Shown here piece after piece: positions 30,540 to 39,274 of a stretch of 46,071 nt of DNA. Source of the stretch: Coriobacteriia bacterium (GTDB lineage: Bacteria > Actinomycetota > Coriobacteriia > Anaerosomatales > PHET01); assembly GCA_034370385.1 (NCBI GenBank), contig JAXMKZ010000056.1:1-46071 (forward strand). The letters run 5' to 3'. Within the stretch, counting starts at the first letter, position 1. Every line of letters starts with the position of its first letter. The translations under genes were made by a program, and so were the position numbers. The notes under the pieces were generated by a model. That model was not told the origin of the DNA and searched no databases. It was given only the letters and a program-made list of their open reading frames with translations.

Positions 30540-32924
30540 ATGCGAAACGACCTCGCCCCCACCATCCTTGTCGTCTTCGGCGCGACCGGCGACTTGATGG
30601 CCCGTAAGGTGGTGCCGTCGTTGTTCTACCTGTACGGCAAGGGTATGTTGCCCGAGCGCCTCTGCGTGGTGGGATTCGGTCGGAGGCCGTGGGAGCATGC
30701 GGACCTTCAGAACCACGTACGCGGCATCCTCGCCGAGCGGGTTCCCCACGCGCACCTCGAGGACGTCGACCGGTTCGTCGACTTCTTCCGCTATCAGGAG
30801 GGGACCTTCGATGCGGATTCGGCGTACGCCGACACCAAGGCGTATCTGAGCCGGATCGAATCCGGTTGGGGGGTATGCGCCAACAAGCTCTTCTACCTGG
30901 CGGTGCCGCCCAGCAACTACGAGAACATCTTCCGCCGACTGGCTGCAAGCGGTCTCACCGACTCGTGCAGCTCCACCGAGGGCTGGACCCGCGTGCTGGT
31001 GGAGAAGCCGTTCGGTGACGATCAGCAGACCGCTCGCCAACTGGACACGCTGCTGGGTTCTCTCTTCCGCGAGGAGCAGGTCTACCGCATCGATCACTAC
31101 CTCGCCAAGGAGATGCTCCAGGGCATCATGAACTTCCGGTTCACCAACAACCTGTTCGAGACGGAGTGGAACCGCAGCGCCATCGAGCGGATCGACATCA
31201 CCTTGCTTGAGTCGATCGGGGCCGAGAAGCGCGGGGCGTTCTACGACGCCGTGGGCGCGCTCAGGGACGTCGGCCAGAACCACCTGCTGCAAATGCTTGC
31301 GCTCGTCACGATGGAGCAACCCGGCTCTTCGAGCCCGGCCGACATCCGGCAGGCGCGCGCGCAGCTCATAGACTCGCTGCCGACGATGACCAGCGGCGAG
31401 GTCGCAGACAACACCTTTCGAGCCCAGCACGACGGCTTTCGCGAGATCGTCGGCGTCGGACCCGCCAGCGATACCGAGACGTACTTCAAGATCCGAACCC
31501 GTCTGGCCGGACCGCGCTGGGCGGGGGTGCCGGTCACGATGGAGTCGGGCAAGCGGATGGGACCGGCGTGCAAACGCATCGTGGTGACATTTCGTCACCC
31601 TGTTGACTGTTTGTGCGAGGAGCACGCACACGTCACAAACAAGGTCGTATTCACGCTCGAGCCCTCCGACCGCATCGAGATCGTCTTCTTCGCCAAGAAG
31701 CCCGGCTTCGACACCGAAGTGGAGGAACGCTCCTTCTCGTTCTTCCTGTACGAGAAGTCCGAGAAGGCACAGTACGTCGAGGAGTACGGGAAGCTGCTCT
31801 TTGACGCGTTTCGCGGCGACCAGACGCTGTTCGTGTCCACGCGTGAGGTCGATGCCGGCTGGCGCTTCATCGATCCCATCGTGGACGCCTGGCGCAGCGG
31901 CGTCGCGCCATTGCACGCCTACGCGCCGGACACTGCAGCCATCGTGACCGAGGCCGACGCGTTCCTCGCGCGCAAGACGGTGCGCGGGCGCGTCGGCGTT
32001 GCGGGGCTCGGGAAGATGGGGGCTGGTCTGGCGAGGAACCTCATGCAGCACGGTTGGCGCGTGGTGGGCTGGAACCGTACGCCCGCGGTCGCGCGTTCCA
32101 TGGCGGTCGACGGGCTGCAGCCTTCGGAGACGCTCATCGACATGGTGGCGGCGCTGCAGCCGCCGCGCGTCATCTGGCTCATGGTGCCGGCTGGTGCGCC
32201 TGTCGACGAGCTCTTGTTCGGAGCCAAAGGCGATGACGTCGGCGGCCTGATGAAGCTGCTCGCCCCGGGCGACACGGTCATCGATGGGGGCAACTCGCAC
32301 TTCAGCGACGCGCCCCGGCGCGCCGAACGCCTCGCCGAAGTCGGCGTGCGCTACGTCGACTGCGGGACGAGCGGTGGTCCTGCGGGCGCCCGACACGGAG
32401 CCACGCTGATGGTCGGTGGCGATTCGTCGACCTTTGAGGCCCTCGAGCCGATGCTTGCCGACGTCGCGGCGCCGGGCGGGTACCGCTTCTTCCCGGGCCA
32501 CGGCGCGGGCCACTTCGTCAAGATGGTTCACAACGGCATCGAGTACGGGATGATGCAGTCGATCGCTGAGGGCTTCGCCGTCTTGCAGGCGTCGCCCTTC
32601 GAGCTTGACTTGGAGCAGGTAGCCGACCTCTATCAGCACCGGAGTGTGGTGGAGTCGAGGCTCGTCGGCTGGCTCGAGGACGCCTATGCCGAGTACGGCG
32701 ACGACCTCGAGGGCGTGAGCGGGGTGGTGGGTCATAGCGGCGAAGGAGAATGGACGATTCGCGCGGGTGAGGAGCTCGGTGTTGCCACGCCGGTGATCAG
32801 CGAGTCACTCGACTTCCGCAAGCGCTCCGAGGCGTCGCCCGACTACACCGGGCAGGTACTGACTGCGCTGCGCAACGCCTTCGGCGGGCATGGCCTCGGC
32901 CCGGGAGGCGGACCGCGCCGCTAG
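30540..32924 (+). CDS. zwf-gnd: Bifunctional glucose-6-phosphate dehydrogenase / 6-phosphogluconate dehydrogenase fusion
   Basis: 794 aa in one uninterrupted frame; GGGGAG six bases before ATG 30540 fixes the start. Residues 1 to ~480 are Zwf: VVFGATGDLMARKVVPSLF binds NADP, VLVEKPFGDD and the active site YRIDHYLAKEMLQ follow, then NRSAIERIDITLLES. Residues ~482-794 are a short-type (GndA/YqeC) 6-phosphogluconate dehydrogenase: VGVAGLGKMGAGLARNLM, VIDGGNSHFSD, DCGTSGG, HFVKMVHNGIEYGMMQ. Together they catalyse the first and third steps of the oxidative pentose-phosphate path; the lactonase between them is not included and must be elsewhere or spontaneous. A GTG at 31979 could start a free Gnd but has no ribosome site. 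Confidence 0.95.
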   Translation: MRNDLAPTILVVFGATGDLMARKVVPSLFYLYGKGMLPERLCVVGFGRRPWEHADLQNHVRGILAERVPHAHLEDVDRFVDFFRYQEGTFDADSAYADTKAYLSRIESGWGVCANKLFYLAVPPSNYENIFRRLAASGLTDSCSSTEGWTRVLVEKPFGDDQQTARQLDTLLGSLFREEQVYRIDHYLAKEMLQGIMNFRFTNNLFETEWNRSAIERIDITLLESIGAEKRGAFYDAVGALRDVGQNHLLQMLALVTMEQPGSSSPADIRQARAQLIDSLPTMTSGEVADNTFRAQHDGFREIVGVGPASDTETYFKIRTRLAGPRWAGVPVTMESGKRMGPACKRIVVTFRHPVDCLCEEHAHVTNKVVFTLEPSDRIEIVFFAKKPGFDTEVEERSFSFFLYEKSEKAQYVEEYGKLLFDAFRGDQTLFVSTREVDAGWRFIDPIVDAWRSGVAPLHAYAPDTAAIVTEADAFLARKTVRGRVGVAGLGKMGAGLARNLMQHGWRVVGWNRTPAVARSMAVDGLQPSETLIDMVAALQPPRVIWLMVPAGAPVDELLFGAKGDDVGGLMKLLAPGDTVIDGGNSHFSDAPRRAERLAEVGVRYVDCGTSGGPAGARHGATLMVGGDSSTFEALEPMLADVAAPGGYRFFPGHGAGHFVKMVHNGIEYGMMQSIAEGFAVLQASPFELDLEQVADLYQHRSVVESRLVGWLEDAYAEYGDDLEGVSGVVGHSGEGEWTIRAGEELGVATPVISESLDFRKRSEASPDYTGQVLTALRNAFGGHGLGPGGGPRR

Positions 32925-32946
32925 TCGGCGCCTCCGCCGGAGCGGG
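32895..32946. repeat. 52-bp direct repeat, left copy, at the 3' end of zwf-gnd
   Basis: Matches 34166-34217 at 49 of 52 positions, counted by eye. It encodes the last nine residues of Zwf-Gnd (LGPGGGPRR) and stop on the plus strand, and on the minus strand a relic RSGGGAD plus stop of the neighbouring small gene. The two copies bracket the Fic gene, 1271 bases apart. Confidence 0.9.
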
Positions 32947-32986
32947 GACGTTGTTTGACGCGAAGCGCCCGCAACTCGTCGGGAAA

Positions 32987-32995
32987 CGATATCAT
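32987..32995. repeat. Short inverted repeat near left end of the Fic segment
   Basis: CGATATCAT here is the exact inverse complement of 34114-34122 on the other side of the Fic gene. It may be chance, an operator pair or element ends. Confidence 0.35.
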
Positions 32996-33023
32996 ACAGC
33001 CCACAGATGATACGGTTAATGAC

Positions 33024-34076
33024 TCACTGAGTCGTTCTCTCCCACGTCGCGTCGCGCCCGCCCTTTGTGCACCGGATCTCACCGTTGTCCCTCAGCTCGC
33101 CGAGCACCCGGACAATCGTGGGCCGGCTTACTCCCGGACAGGCTCGTTCAATGTCCGCATAGCGGAAGGTCGTTGGGAGGTGCCGGATGCAGTCGATCAC
33201 CATCTCGCGTTTCGCCCCGCGCCCCGTCCCCATCTGTCCGACTCGTTGCCCGAACTCCAGGTACGCGGCGAGAAGTACTCCATGCGAGTACTGCAGCCAC
33301 GGCACCAGATCGTGCCGGCCTTCGTGCCAACCTTCAGATGATGCTCCGAGCGCCTCGTAGTACGTCTCCTTCGAATCTTCGATGACTTTTTCGAGACTGA
33401 TGTAGCGGCCGACGTCGTACCCCGACTGATACAGCAGCATCAGGTTCAGGATGCGCGACAGCCGTCCGTTGCCGTCGGAAAACGGGTGGATGCATAGGAA
33501 GTCGAGCACGAAGGCGGGGACCGAGATCAGGAAGTCAACCTGCCCTCCCGACATCACCGAGTGGTAGCCGGCTATCAGGTCGTGCATCGCGGTGTCGACG
33601 AGGTGCGGTGCGACCGGGCTGAACCTCAAGCGGTGCGTGCCGTCGGGCAGGACGTCGACGATGTCGTTGGCGGTGCACTTCCACGTCCCGCCCGGAGTGG
33701 GTGAGAATTGGTAGAGGTCACGATGCAATTGGAGGACGAGCCCAGTCGACACGTCCATGCCTTGCGCGCTTGCGTGGACGGTCGACAACACGTCGCGATA
33801 CCCGGCGATCTCCTGTTCTGAGCGATCCCTCGGTGTCGTCTTTTCCGCGGCCAGCTCGGCCACGCGCCCCGAGGCCGCGGTCACGCCCTCGATCCTGTTG
33901 GACGACTCGATGCTCTGCACGCGAGCAACCTCGCGAAGAGCTCTCAACGCCTGAGGCGACTGCTTCTCGAAGAGCTGTTGCGTGCCCTTGTACTCGCCAA
34001 GCAGACCGATCGAGCGGACCGTGGACATGGGCACGGTGGTCTTTTCGAGGTGACCGGGCCCGAACGAACCGCGCAT
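33024..34076 (-). CDS. Fic-family AMP-transferase with N-terminal inhibitory motif and winged helix
   Basis: 350 aa from the ATG at 34076 (AGGAGG just upstream); a TTG start at 34112 is less likely. The inhibitory helix motif (S/T)xxxE(G/N) is SNRIEG in VQSIESSNRIEGVTAA, so this is a class II Fic protein. The catalytic loop HPFSDGNGRLSR is intact, with the preceding FVLDFLCI helix. A C-terminal winged helix (about 290-345, FRYADIERACPGVSRPTIVRVL) suggests DNA binding, perhaps of its own promoter. Fic enzymes usually transfer AMP to a target protein; no antitoxin gene is seen beside it. It sits alone between direct repeats, unlike its neighbours in being inserted between two convergent genes. 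Confidence 0.94.
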   Translation of the reverse strand: MRGSFGPGHLEKTTVPMSTVRSIGLLGEYKGTQQLFEKQSPQALRALREVARVQSIESSNRIEGVTAASGRVAELAAEKTTPRDRSEQEIAGYRDVLSTVHASAQGMDVSTGLVLQLHRDLYQFSPTPGGTWKCTANDIVDVLPDGTHRLRFSPVAPHLVDTAMHDLIAGYHSVMSGGQVDFLISVPAFVLDFLCIHPFSDGNGRLSRILNLMLLYQSGYDVGRYISLEKVIEDSKETYYEALGASSEGWHEGRHDLVPWLQYSHGVLLAAYLEFGQRVGQMGTGRGAKREMVIDCIRHLPTTFRYADIERACPGVSRPTIVRVLGELRDNGEIRCTKGGRDATWERTTQ

Positions 34077-34113
34077 AGCGCCTCCTCGGAAGAATGAATC
34101 GCGGGACACCAAG

Positions 34114-34122
34114 ATGATATCG
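34114..34122. promoter_or_regulatory. ATGATATCG site upstream of fic
   Basis: Inverse complement of the site at 32987-32995, located 38 bases upstream of the fic start in an AT-rich patch. It is a candidate operator for the winged-helix tail of the Fic protein. Confidence 0.3.
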
Positions 34123-34165
34123 ATAACGCCTCATGATGTCATTCGATGTCTGCGGGGGAGGAGAT

Positions 34166-34217
34166 CTCGGCCCGGGAGGCGGTCCGAGGCGCTAGTCGGC
34201 GCCTCCGCCGGAGCGGG
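34166..34217. repeat. 52-bp direct repeat, right copy, at the 3' end of the small Cys-rich gene
   Basis: On the plus strand it reads LGPGGGPRR and stop again, with three differences from the left copy, all silent on that strand. On the minus strand it encodes the true C-terminus of the 78-aa gene. Both stops share a CTAG. Confidence 0.9.
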
Positions 34218-34428
34218 CGCGACGCAGGCGCTCCAGCTGTTCCAGGTCGGTCGGGATCAGGTCGTCGGGGATCTCATCGCGCGGCATGTCTGCCATTGCT
34301 ATGAAGCGGGCGCATCCGGAGTTGGCGACGACACAGAACTCCTCGCGCATGGACTCTTGAAGCTCGGGCGAGTAGCCGACTCGATCGTTGAAGAAGACGC
34401 ACGTCTCAATGTGGATACAGCGGACCAT
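34192..34428 (-). CDS. Small cysteine-containing cytosolic protein
   Basis: 78 aa from the ATG at 34428, with GGGAG seven bases upstream. Four Cys (RCIHIETCVFFNDR, EEFCVVANSGCARF) follow a pattern I have seen in unnamed small proteins of anaerobes, possibly metal-binding. The tail is charged (LEQLERLRRARSGGGAD). Its stop is part of the 52-bp repeat and overlaps a relic zwf-gnd stop. Confidence 0.75.
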   Translation of the reverse strand: MVRCIHIETCVFFNDRVGYSPELQESMREEFCVVANSGCARFIAMADMPRDEIPDDLIPTDLEQLERLRRARSGGGAD

Positions 34429-34522
34429 GGAGTTCGCTCCCGGTGGTGAACGGTGGGTACAACCAGATTCTCGCACACCCTCGCGATTCACGCCTGCCAG
34501 CCCCATCCGCCGCCACTATCGA

Positions 34523-36910
34523 CTACTCCATCACCTTGGTCGATTCTGCCAAGTCGAGACGGAAGATGCGGCGGACGGGTGGGATCTCGGACAAGAGCAG
34601 GACGGCCAGCATGAGCAGGCAGATCTTTACGATGCTCTCGGGGTAGATGAACGCCTTGAGGGTGTAGGACTCCGTGGTGAACGAAGCGAACAGCGCATCG
34701 GTGGCCTTGAGCCCCAGCCAGATGCCCAGAGGCAGCGCCGCCAAGGCCAGCAGGAGATTCTCCAGAGTGATCATGAATGCGAGCCGCACGTTGTCCTCGC
34801 CGATCGTTCGCATCGTGGCGATCTCGCGCGTGCGCTCCGTCACGTTGGCCGTGAACGTCGTGAAGACCACCACGAACGCGAGCGCCGCGCCGAACATCAG
34901 CAGAACGGACCCAAAGAAGTCCATGAGCTCCAACAGGCTCTTGAGCCGTTCGACGAGTCCGGCTTTGACCTGCACGCTGGCGGCGCCCGGCATGTCGTAC
35001 AGCTCGTCTTGGATGCGCTCGTCGCGGCGCGGATCGGCATCCAGGTACAGCGCGTTGTACTCGCTCACCTGCGAGCCGATGAGAGCGGCTGCGGCGTCAA
35101 AGGACATGAACGCCGGCTGCCCGAGCATCTCGTCGGACAGAGATCCCACCCGCATGAGCACCGGATCGTCGATGAGCGGCGAGTCCACCGATACGCTCGA
35201 TCCCGGCGCAAGCCCCAGCTGCGTCGCCGTTGACGCCGCAAGCACCAGATCGCCCGCCGCGAGCGCCTTCGCCGGCTCGGCGCCTCCGGCTGGCGTGAAG
35301 CCATGGAAGTCGGCATCGGGGCTCATGGCCGTCAAGACGACGTCTTTCTCGACACCGCGCGCGGTGAGCGTTATGGGCACGATGAGCGCCTTCTGCACCC
35401 GTTCGACCCCGTCGATGCGGCGCACCTCGGCGACGCGCGCCTCGCCGAACGGCACGCTGAACGCAGCCATGACATCCCACCGCTCCACGTCGGTGAACGC
35501 CTTGTCCATGAGGTAATCGATGGAGTCGAACATCGCCACCGTCGTGACCGACAGCACCATGGCAAACGCGATTCCGAGCACCGTGTAGAGACTGCGCCTG
35601 CGTGCCCTGAAGAGGTTGCGGATGGGCAGGCGGAACGTGAAGGATCGGGGCAGGATGGGGCTAAGCATCTTCTCCAGCAGGGGGATGCGTCCTCCCGCGA
35701 GTGAGCGGTTCGGGTCGGCGTGCATCGCAATGGACGGGGCGAGGCGTGCGGAACTCCAGGCGGGGACGGCGGCAGCCGCAAGACACGAAACGAAGGCGAG
35801 TCCGACGGCAACGGCCACGACGTGGGGGTAGAAGCCGCTCGTGAGGAAGGGGAGTCCGAGCAGCGCCACGTAGCTCGCCGCGATGCCCTGGGCGCCCCAC
35901 AGCCCCAAGCCGACCCCGAGTAGTGAGCCTGCCGCGGCCACCATGGTCGCGACCGTGAGGTAGTGCGTAAGGATCTGGCCGTCGCTGTAGCCGAGCGCTT
36001 TCGCCAGACCGATCTCACCCCGCTGCGCCTGCACCAGGCGGGAGAGGGCGATGAACAGCGACATCGAGCTGATGACGAGTACCAGCGCCGGCATCGAGCG
36101 AGCCATGATGCGGTTCTGGTCCAGTTCCGTCTGCAGCCCGACGTGTCCCGGCATGTCTTCGCGCAGCGCGGTGGAGATCAGGGCATAGCGCCGTAGCCGA
36201 TCCTCAACGCGCTCGGCGATGTCATCCACATCGGTGCCCGGGCGCACGCGCACGGCGATGTCGTTGCCCGACCCCGCGCTGCCGAGCAGGTGCTCGACGG
36301 TGCGTTCGCCCGTGAACACCAGCGCAAACGAGCCGGGCGAAGGCAGGTCTCCCTCGCTTTGCATGGCGTACAGGTACTCCGGGTCGGTGCCGATGCCGAC
36401 TACGCGGACCAGGACTCGCTCGCCGCTGATGCGCAGGGTCAGCCGCTCGCCGACCGTCGTTCCGGTGTCGGTGGCGAACTGCGGGCTCAACAGCACCTCG
36501 TCGCGGGAGTCAGGCGCCGGAAAGCGGCCCTGCTCGACGTGCGTGGCGTTGACGGTGGCGCTCGGTCCCGGCGTGCTCACGATGCGCGCGGTGGCCTGAT
36601 CGCCGTTGCTCAGCTCCAGGCCGACATCTCGTACGGTGCGGACGCGCGCCGCGGTGACCCCGGAGATGCGCTCGATCTCCCGAGCGGCCGCAAGGGGCAT
36701 GCGCTCCACCCGGACGGTCAAGTCGGCGAAGCGCAGCTGCGCGTACGCCTGATCGAGCGAGGCGGCCAGATCGTAGTAGCCGTTCTGGAACGTGACGTAG
36801 CTTGTGATCCCGAGCGAGACCAAGACGATGAGCGAGATGAACTGACCCTTGTGGGCCAGGATGTCGCGCCACGCCTTGAGGGTGAGCGTGCTGACGAGCC
36901 GGCGTCTCAC
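34523..36910 (-). CDS. ABC transporter permease, FtsX/MacB-like (two FtsX domains)
   Basis: 795 aa. The GTG start overlaps the ATPase stop by four bases (GTGA). The layout is helix 1 (22-42), a long outer domain (43-265), three helices (about 270-385), a second helix near 440, a second outer domain (465-665), and three closing helices (about 675-780). FtsX motifs appear as ALSRLVQAQRGEIGLAKALGYS and NVTERTREIATMRTIGEDN. Such double-FtsX permeases act in lipoprotein handling, export or cell-wall hydrolase control rather than uptake. The substrate is unknown. Confidence 0.92.
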   Translation of the reverse strand: MRRRLVSTLTLKAWRDILAHKGQFISLIVLVSLGITSYVTFQNGYYDLAASLDQAYAQLRFADLTVRVERMPLAAAREIERISGVTAARVRTVRDVGLELSNGDQATARIVSTPGPSATVNATHVEQGRFPAPDSRDEVLLSPQFATDTGTTVGERLTLRISGERVLVRVVGIGTDPEYLYAMQSEGDLPSPGSFALVFTGERTVEHLLGSAGSGNDIAVRVRPGTDVDDIAERVEDRLRRYALISTALREDMPGHVGLQTELDQNRIMARSMPALVLVISSMSLFIALSRLVQAQRGEIGLAKALGYSDGQILTHYLTVATMVAAAGSLLGVGLGLWGAQGIAASYVALLGLPFLTSGFYPHVVAVAVGLAFVSCLAAAAVPAWSSARLAPSIAMHADPNRSLAGGRIPLLEKMLSPILPRSFTFRLPIRNLFRARRRSLYTVLGIAFAMVLSVTTVAMFDSIDYLMDKAFTDVERWDVMAAFSVPFGEARVAEVRRIDGVERVQKALIVPITLTARGVEKDVVLTAMSPDADFHGFTPAGGAEPAKALAAGDLVLAASTATQLGLAPGSSVSVDSPLIDDPVLMRVGSLSDEMLGQPAFMSFDAAAALIGSQVSEYNALYLDADPRRDERIQDELYDMPGAASVQVKAGLVERLKSLLELMDFFGSVLLMFGAALAFVVVFTTFTANVTERTREIATMRTIGEDNVRLAFMITLENLLLALAALPLGIWLGLKATDALFASFTTESYTLKAFIYPESIVKICLLMLAVLLLSEIPPVRRIFRLDLAESTKVME

Positions 36911-37629
36911 CAGGTCACGTCCTCCGGGGCGACCGGGTGCTCGTTGATCTCGACCGAGGCGATCTCGCCGTCACGTATCTGCAAGACCCGGTCTGCGATA
37001 GCGGCAAGCGGCATGTTGTGCGTGACCAGCACGACCGCAGCGCCTTCCTCGCGGTTGACGTCACGGAGCGCCGAGAGCACGAGCTTGCCGGTGCGAAAGT
37101 CCAGGTTGCCGGTGGGCTCATCGCCCAGAATGAGCTTGGGCGCCTTAGCAAGTGCCCGGGCTACAGCGACGCGCTGCTGCTCGCCGCCGGAAAGCTGCTT
37201 GGGGAAGTGGCTGACGCGGTCTGCCAGACCGACCTTGGTCAGGAGCGCCTTGGGGTCGCGGTCCGGCGGGACGCCGTCGCGCGATGCGAGATCCACGGCG
37301 AAGCGGACGTTCTCTTCGGCGGTGAGCGTGGGGATGAGGTTGAAGAACTGGAAGACGAAGCCGACGTTCTCGCGCCGAAAGAGCGTGAGCTCGCGGTTGG
37401 ACAGGCCGGAGATGTCCTGACCGTCGAAGAGGATCTGGCCGCTTGTCGGAGCATCGATGCCGCCGATGAGGTTCAGAAGCGTCGTCTTGCCCGATCCCGA
37501 AGGTCCGAGGATCGCGACGAACTCGCCGCGCTTGATCGTGAGGTCGCGAACGTGGAGCGCCTGAACCTCGACTTCTCCCATCTTGTAGACCCGCCGCACG
37601 TCGCGCAGGACAACGAGATCGTCGGTCAC
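36907..37629 (-). CDS. ABC transporter ATPase, LolD/MacB-like
   Basis: 240 aa, GTG start with AGGA upstream. Walker [10 protein letters not shown]-loop FQFFNLIP, signature LSGGEQQR, Walker B LILGDEP and switch THN are all intact. It is the partner of the downstream permease and lies seven bases after the propeller gene. Confidence 0.95.
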   Translation of the reverse strand: MTDDLVVLRDVRRVYKMGEVEVQALHVRDLTIKRGEFVAILGPSGSGKTTLLNLIGGIDAPTSGQILFDGQDISGLSNRELTLFRRENVGFVFQFFNLIPTLTAEENVRFAVDLASRDGVPPDRDPKALLTKVGLADRVSHFPKQLSGGEQQRVAVARALAKAPKLILGDEPTGNLDFRTGKLVLSALRDVNREEGAAVVLVTHNMPLAAIADRVLQIRDGEIASVEINEHPVAPEDVTW

Positions 37630-37636
37630 GGTCGTC

Positions 37637-39274
37637 CTACTTCCTCACGTCGCGGGCCAGTCTCGCGTAACGGCCGCCGCCGCCCTGTGCAAGCACCGGG
37701 TGCTCTGGCACTTCATATACCCGAAGCCGGTCGTCGAGGAAGTCGCTGAAGACAAGCACGCTCCCATCGTCAGAGACGTCGAGCGCCGTGCACTGGTTGC
37801 CCCCGACGATGCCGTCGAGGGGCTTGGCCGTCTTCGCGTCGATCAGCATGATCGAGCCCCATTCAGGTCCGGGCAGGTAGTACGACACAGCGTTGTTCGC
37901 GCCGCGGTTGCTCACGAACAGGACGCGGCCATCGGGTGACAGGTCGATGGTGTTGGGCTTGTGGCCCACGGTGGCGAACCTCTTCGTCTGGTTCGTCTTC
38001 ATGTCGGTGGCCCATACACAGTCCTTGGCCATGTCGCTTGCGAAGAGCACGCCGCGCTTCTCGTCGGCGACCAGGTGCCGCAGGGCACCGCCGCTGCTGA
38101 AGACGCGCTTCACACGGCCGCTTCTCAGGTCCACCCGTTCGAGATCGCCGGTGCCGAATGAAGCGACCCACAGCGTCGCGCCGTCCGCGGAGGGCCACAG
38201 CCCGCGTGGTGTGTCGGCCACCGGGATGCGCCGCACGAGCTTGCCGGTGCCGAGGTCGATCTCTGAGACGTCGTCGCCCGACCAGTTAGCGGCATAGAGC
38301 GTGGACCCATCGGGTGAGAGCGCCACGACCTTTGTCCAGGCGCTGTCGGTGTCGAGTGAGCGCTGTACCGTGCGCCGCGCCACATCGATCTCGAAGACCT
38401 TCGCGGTCTCCATCTGGCTCGCGTAGGCGCGGGTGCCATCCTTCGAGAAGACGACCTCGACGGCTCCGTGCGTGCCCAGATCGACCTCACCGATGCGCCG
38501 GCCGGTACGGGGATTGAAGATCTCGATGGATGGCGGCCCGTTGAGGATGGTGGCCCATGCCTCCTGGCCATCGGGGGTAAGGGCCACCCCTTTGGGTGCT
38601 CCAGCTGCGGAGATGGTTCCGAGGCCGTGCACGACCTGTCCCTCGGGGTCGAGGCTCACACGCAACGTCGTCGGCCGGTCGAGGAACAGCTCGCGCTCAA
38701 AGGTGTTGCAGCCCTTGGCGGTCACCTTCACGCGCACGGCCCCGGCGGGCAAGGTCGTCTCGCAGGAGCCTGTTGCGGTGGATACCGTGCTGCCGCCACT
38801 CGTCACCACGACTTTCGCGGTCGGGGGCTTGGCACTGATGACCAGACGCTGGGGTAGAGGATTCAGCTCGATGCGCCGCGACGCGCCACGGAAGCGTCGA
38901 GCGGTCACGACCACGGTCCGGGTCTCGAAACCGCTGCGGGCCGCTGTCACGCGGTAGTCACCCGGACGTGTGGCCGGCAGTCGGACGGTGCCCGTGGCGG
39001 TGCGGGAGCCGCTGACCGATACGGTGGCGTCGGCAGGCGTCGCGGTGACCGCGAGTGCGACGGGTCGGGACCACGCCCATGCGAAGGCGCCCACCCCCAC
39101 AACGAGGACGAGCGCCAGCACGGTCGTGACGGTGCGATTCCGACGCCGCCGGGCTGCGGTCGCTGTGGTGGAGAACACGTGGCCGCGGCGGCGGGGCGCC
39201 TTGTGGAACGTGTGGACCACAGACTTCGGCGCGGGCCTTGTGCGTGTGCGCGGCAGACCGCTTCGGGGATTCAT
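37637..39274 (-). CDS. Membrane-anchored PEGA / YVTN beta-propeller protein
   Basis: 545 aa. A basic cytosolic head (1-47) leads to one helix (48-68). Outside lie two PEGA-like beta domains (about 72-140 and 141-210; VTATPADATVSVSGSRTATG and LVISAKPPTAKVVVTSGG) and a seven-bladed-type propeller from ~215 on, with repeats such as GVALTPDGQEAWAT, VVALSPDGSTLYAANW and TIDLSPDGRVLFVSNRG. Start ATG overlaps the upstream stop (ATGA). The propeller probably binds protein or polysaccharide; coupling to an FtsX transporter suggests it is a periplasmic-side accessory. Two Cys in PEGA 2 could form a disulphide. Confidence 0.9.
   Translation of the reverse strand: MNPRSGLPRTRTRPAPKSVVHTFHKAPRRRGHVFSTTATAARRRRNRTVTTVLALVLVVGVGAFAWAWSRPVALAVTATPADATVSVSGSRTATGTVRLPATRPGDYRVTAARSGFETRTVVVTARRFRGASRRIELNPLPQRLVISAKPPTAKVVVTSGGSTVSTATGSCETTLPAGAVRVKVTAKGCNTFERELFLDRPTTLRVSLDPEGQVVHGLGTISAAGAPKGVALTPDGQEAWATILNGPPSIEIFNPRTGRRIGEVDLGTHGAVEVVFSKDGTRAYASQMETAKVFEIDVARRTVQRSLDTDSAWTKVVALSPDGSTLYAANWSGDDVSEIDLGTGKLVRRIPVADTPRGLWPSADGATLWVASFGTGDLERVDLRSGRVKRVFSSGGALRHLVADEKRGVLFASDMAKDCVWATDMKTNQTKRFATVGHKPNTIDLSPDGRVLFVSNRGANNAVSYYLPGPEWGSIMLIDAKTAKPLDGIVGGNQCTALDVSDDGSVLVFSDFLDDRLRVYEVPEHPVLAQGGGGRYARLARDVRK

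Noticed and set aside
30369-32735. A 788-codon open frame antisense to zwf-gnd
   Set aside because: It mirrors the real gene's codon pattern, has no family motifs and no ribosome site. Long antisense frames are usual in GC-rich DNA.
31979-32924. Separate gnd gene started at an internal GTG
   Set aside because: No ribosome site precedes the GTG and there is no stop between the two enzyme parts.
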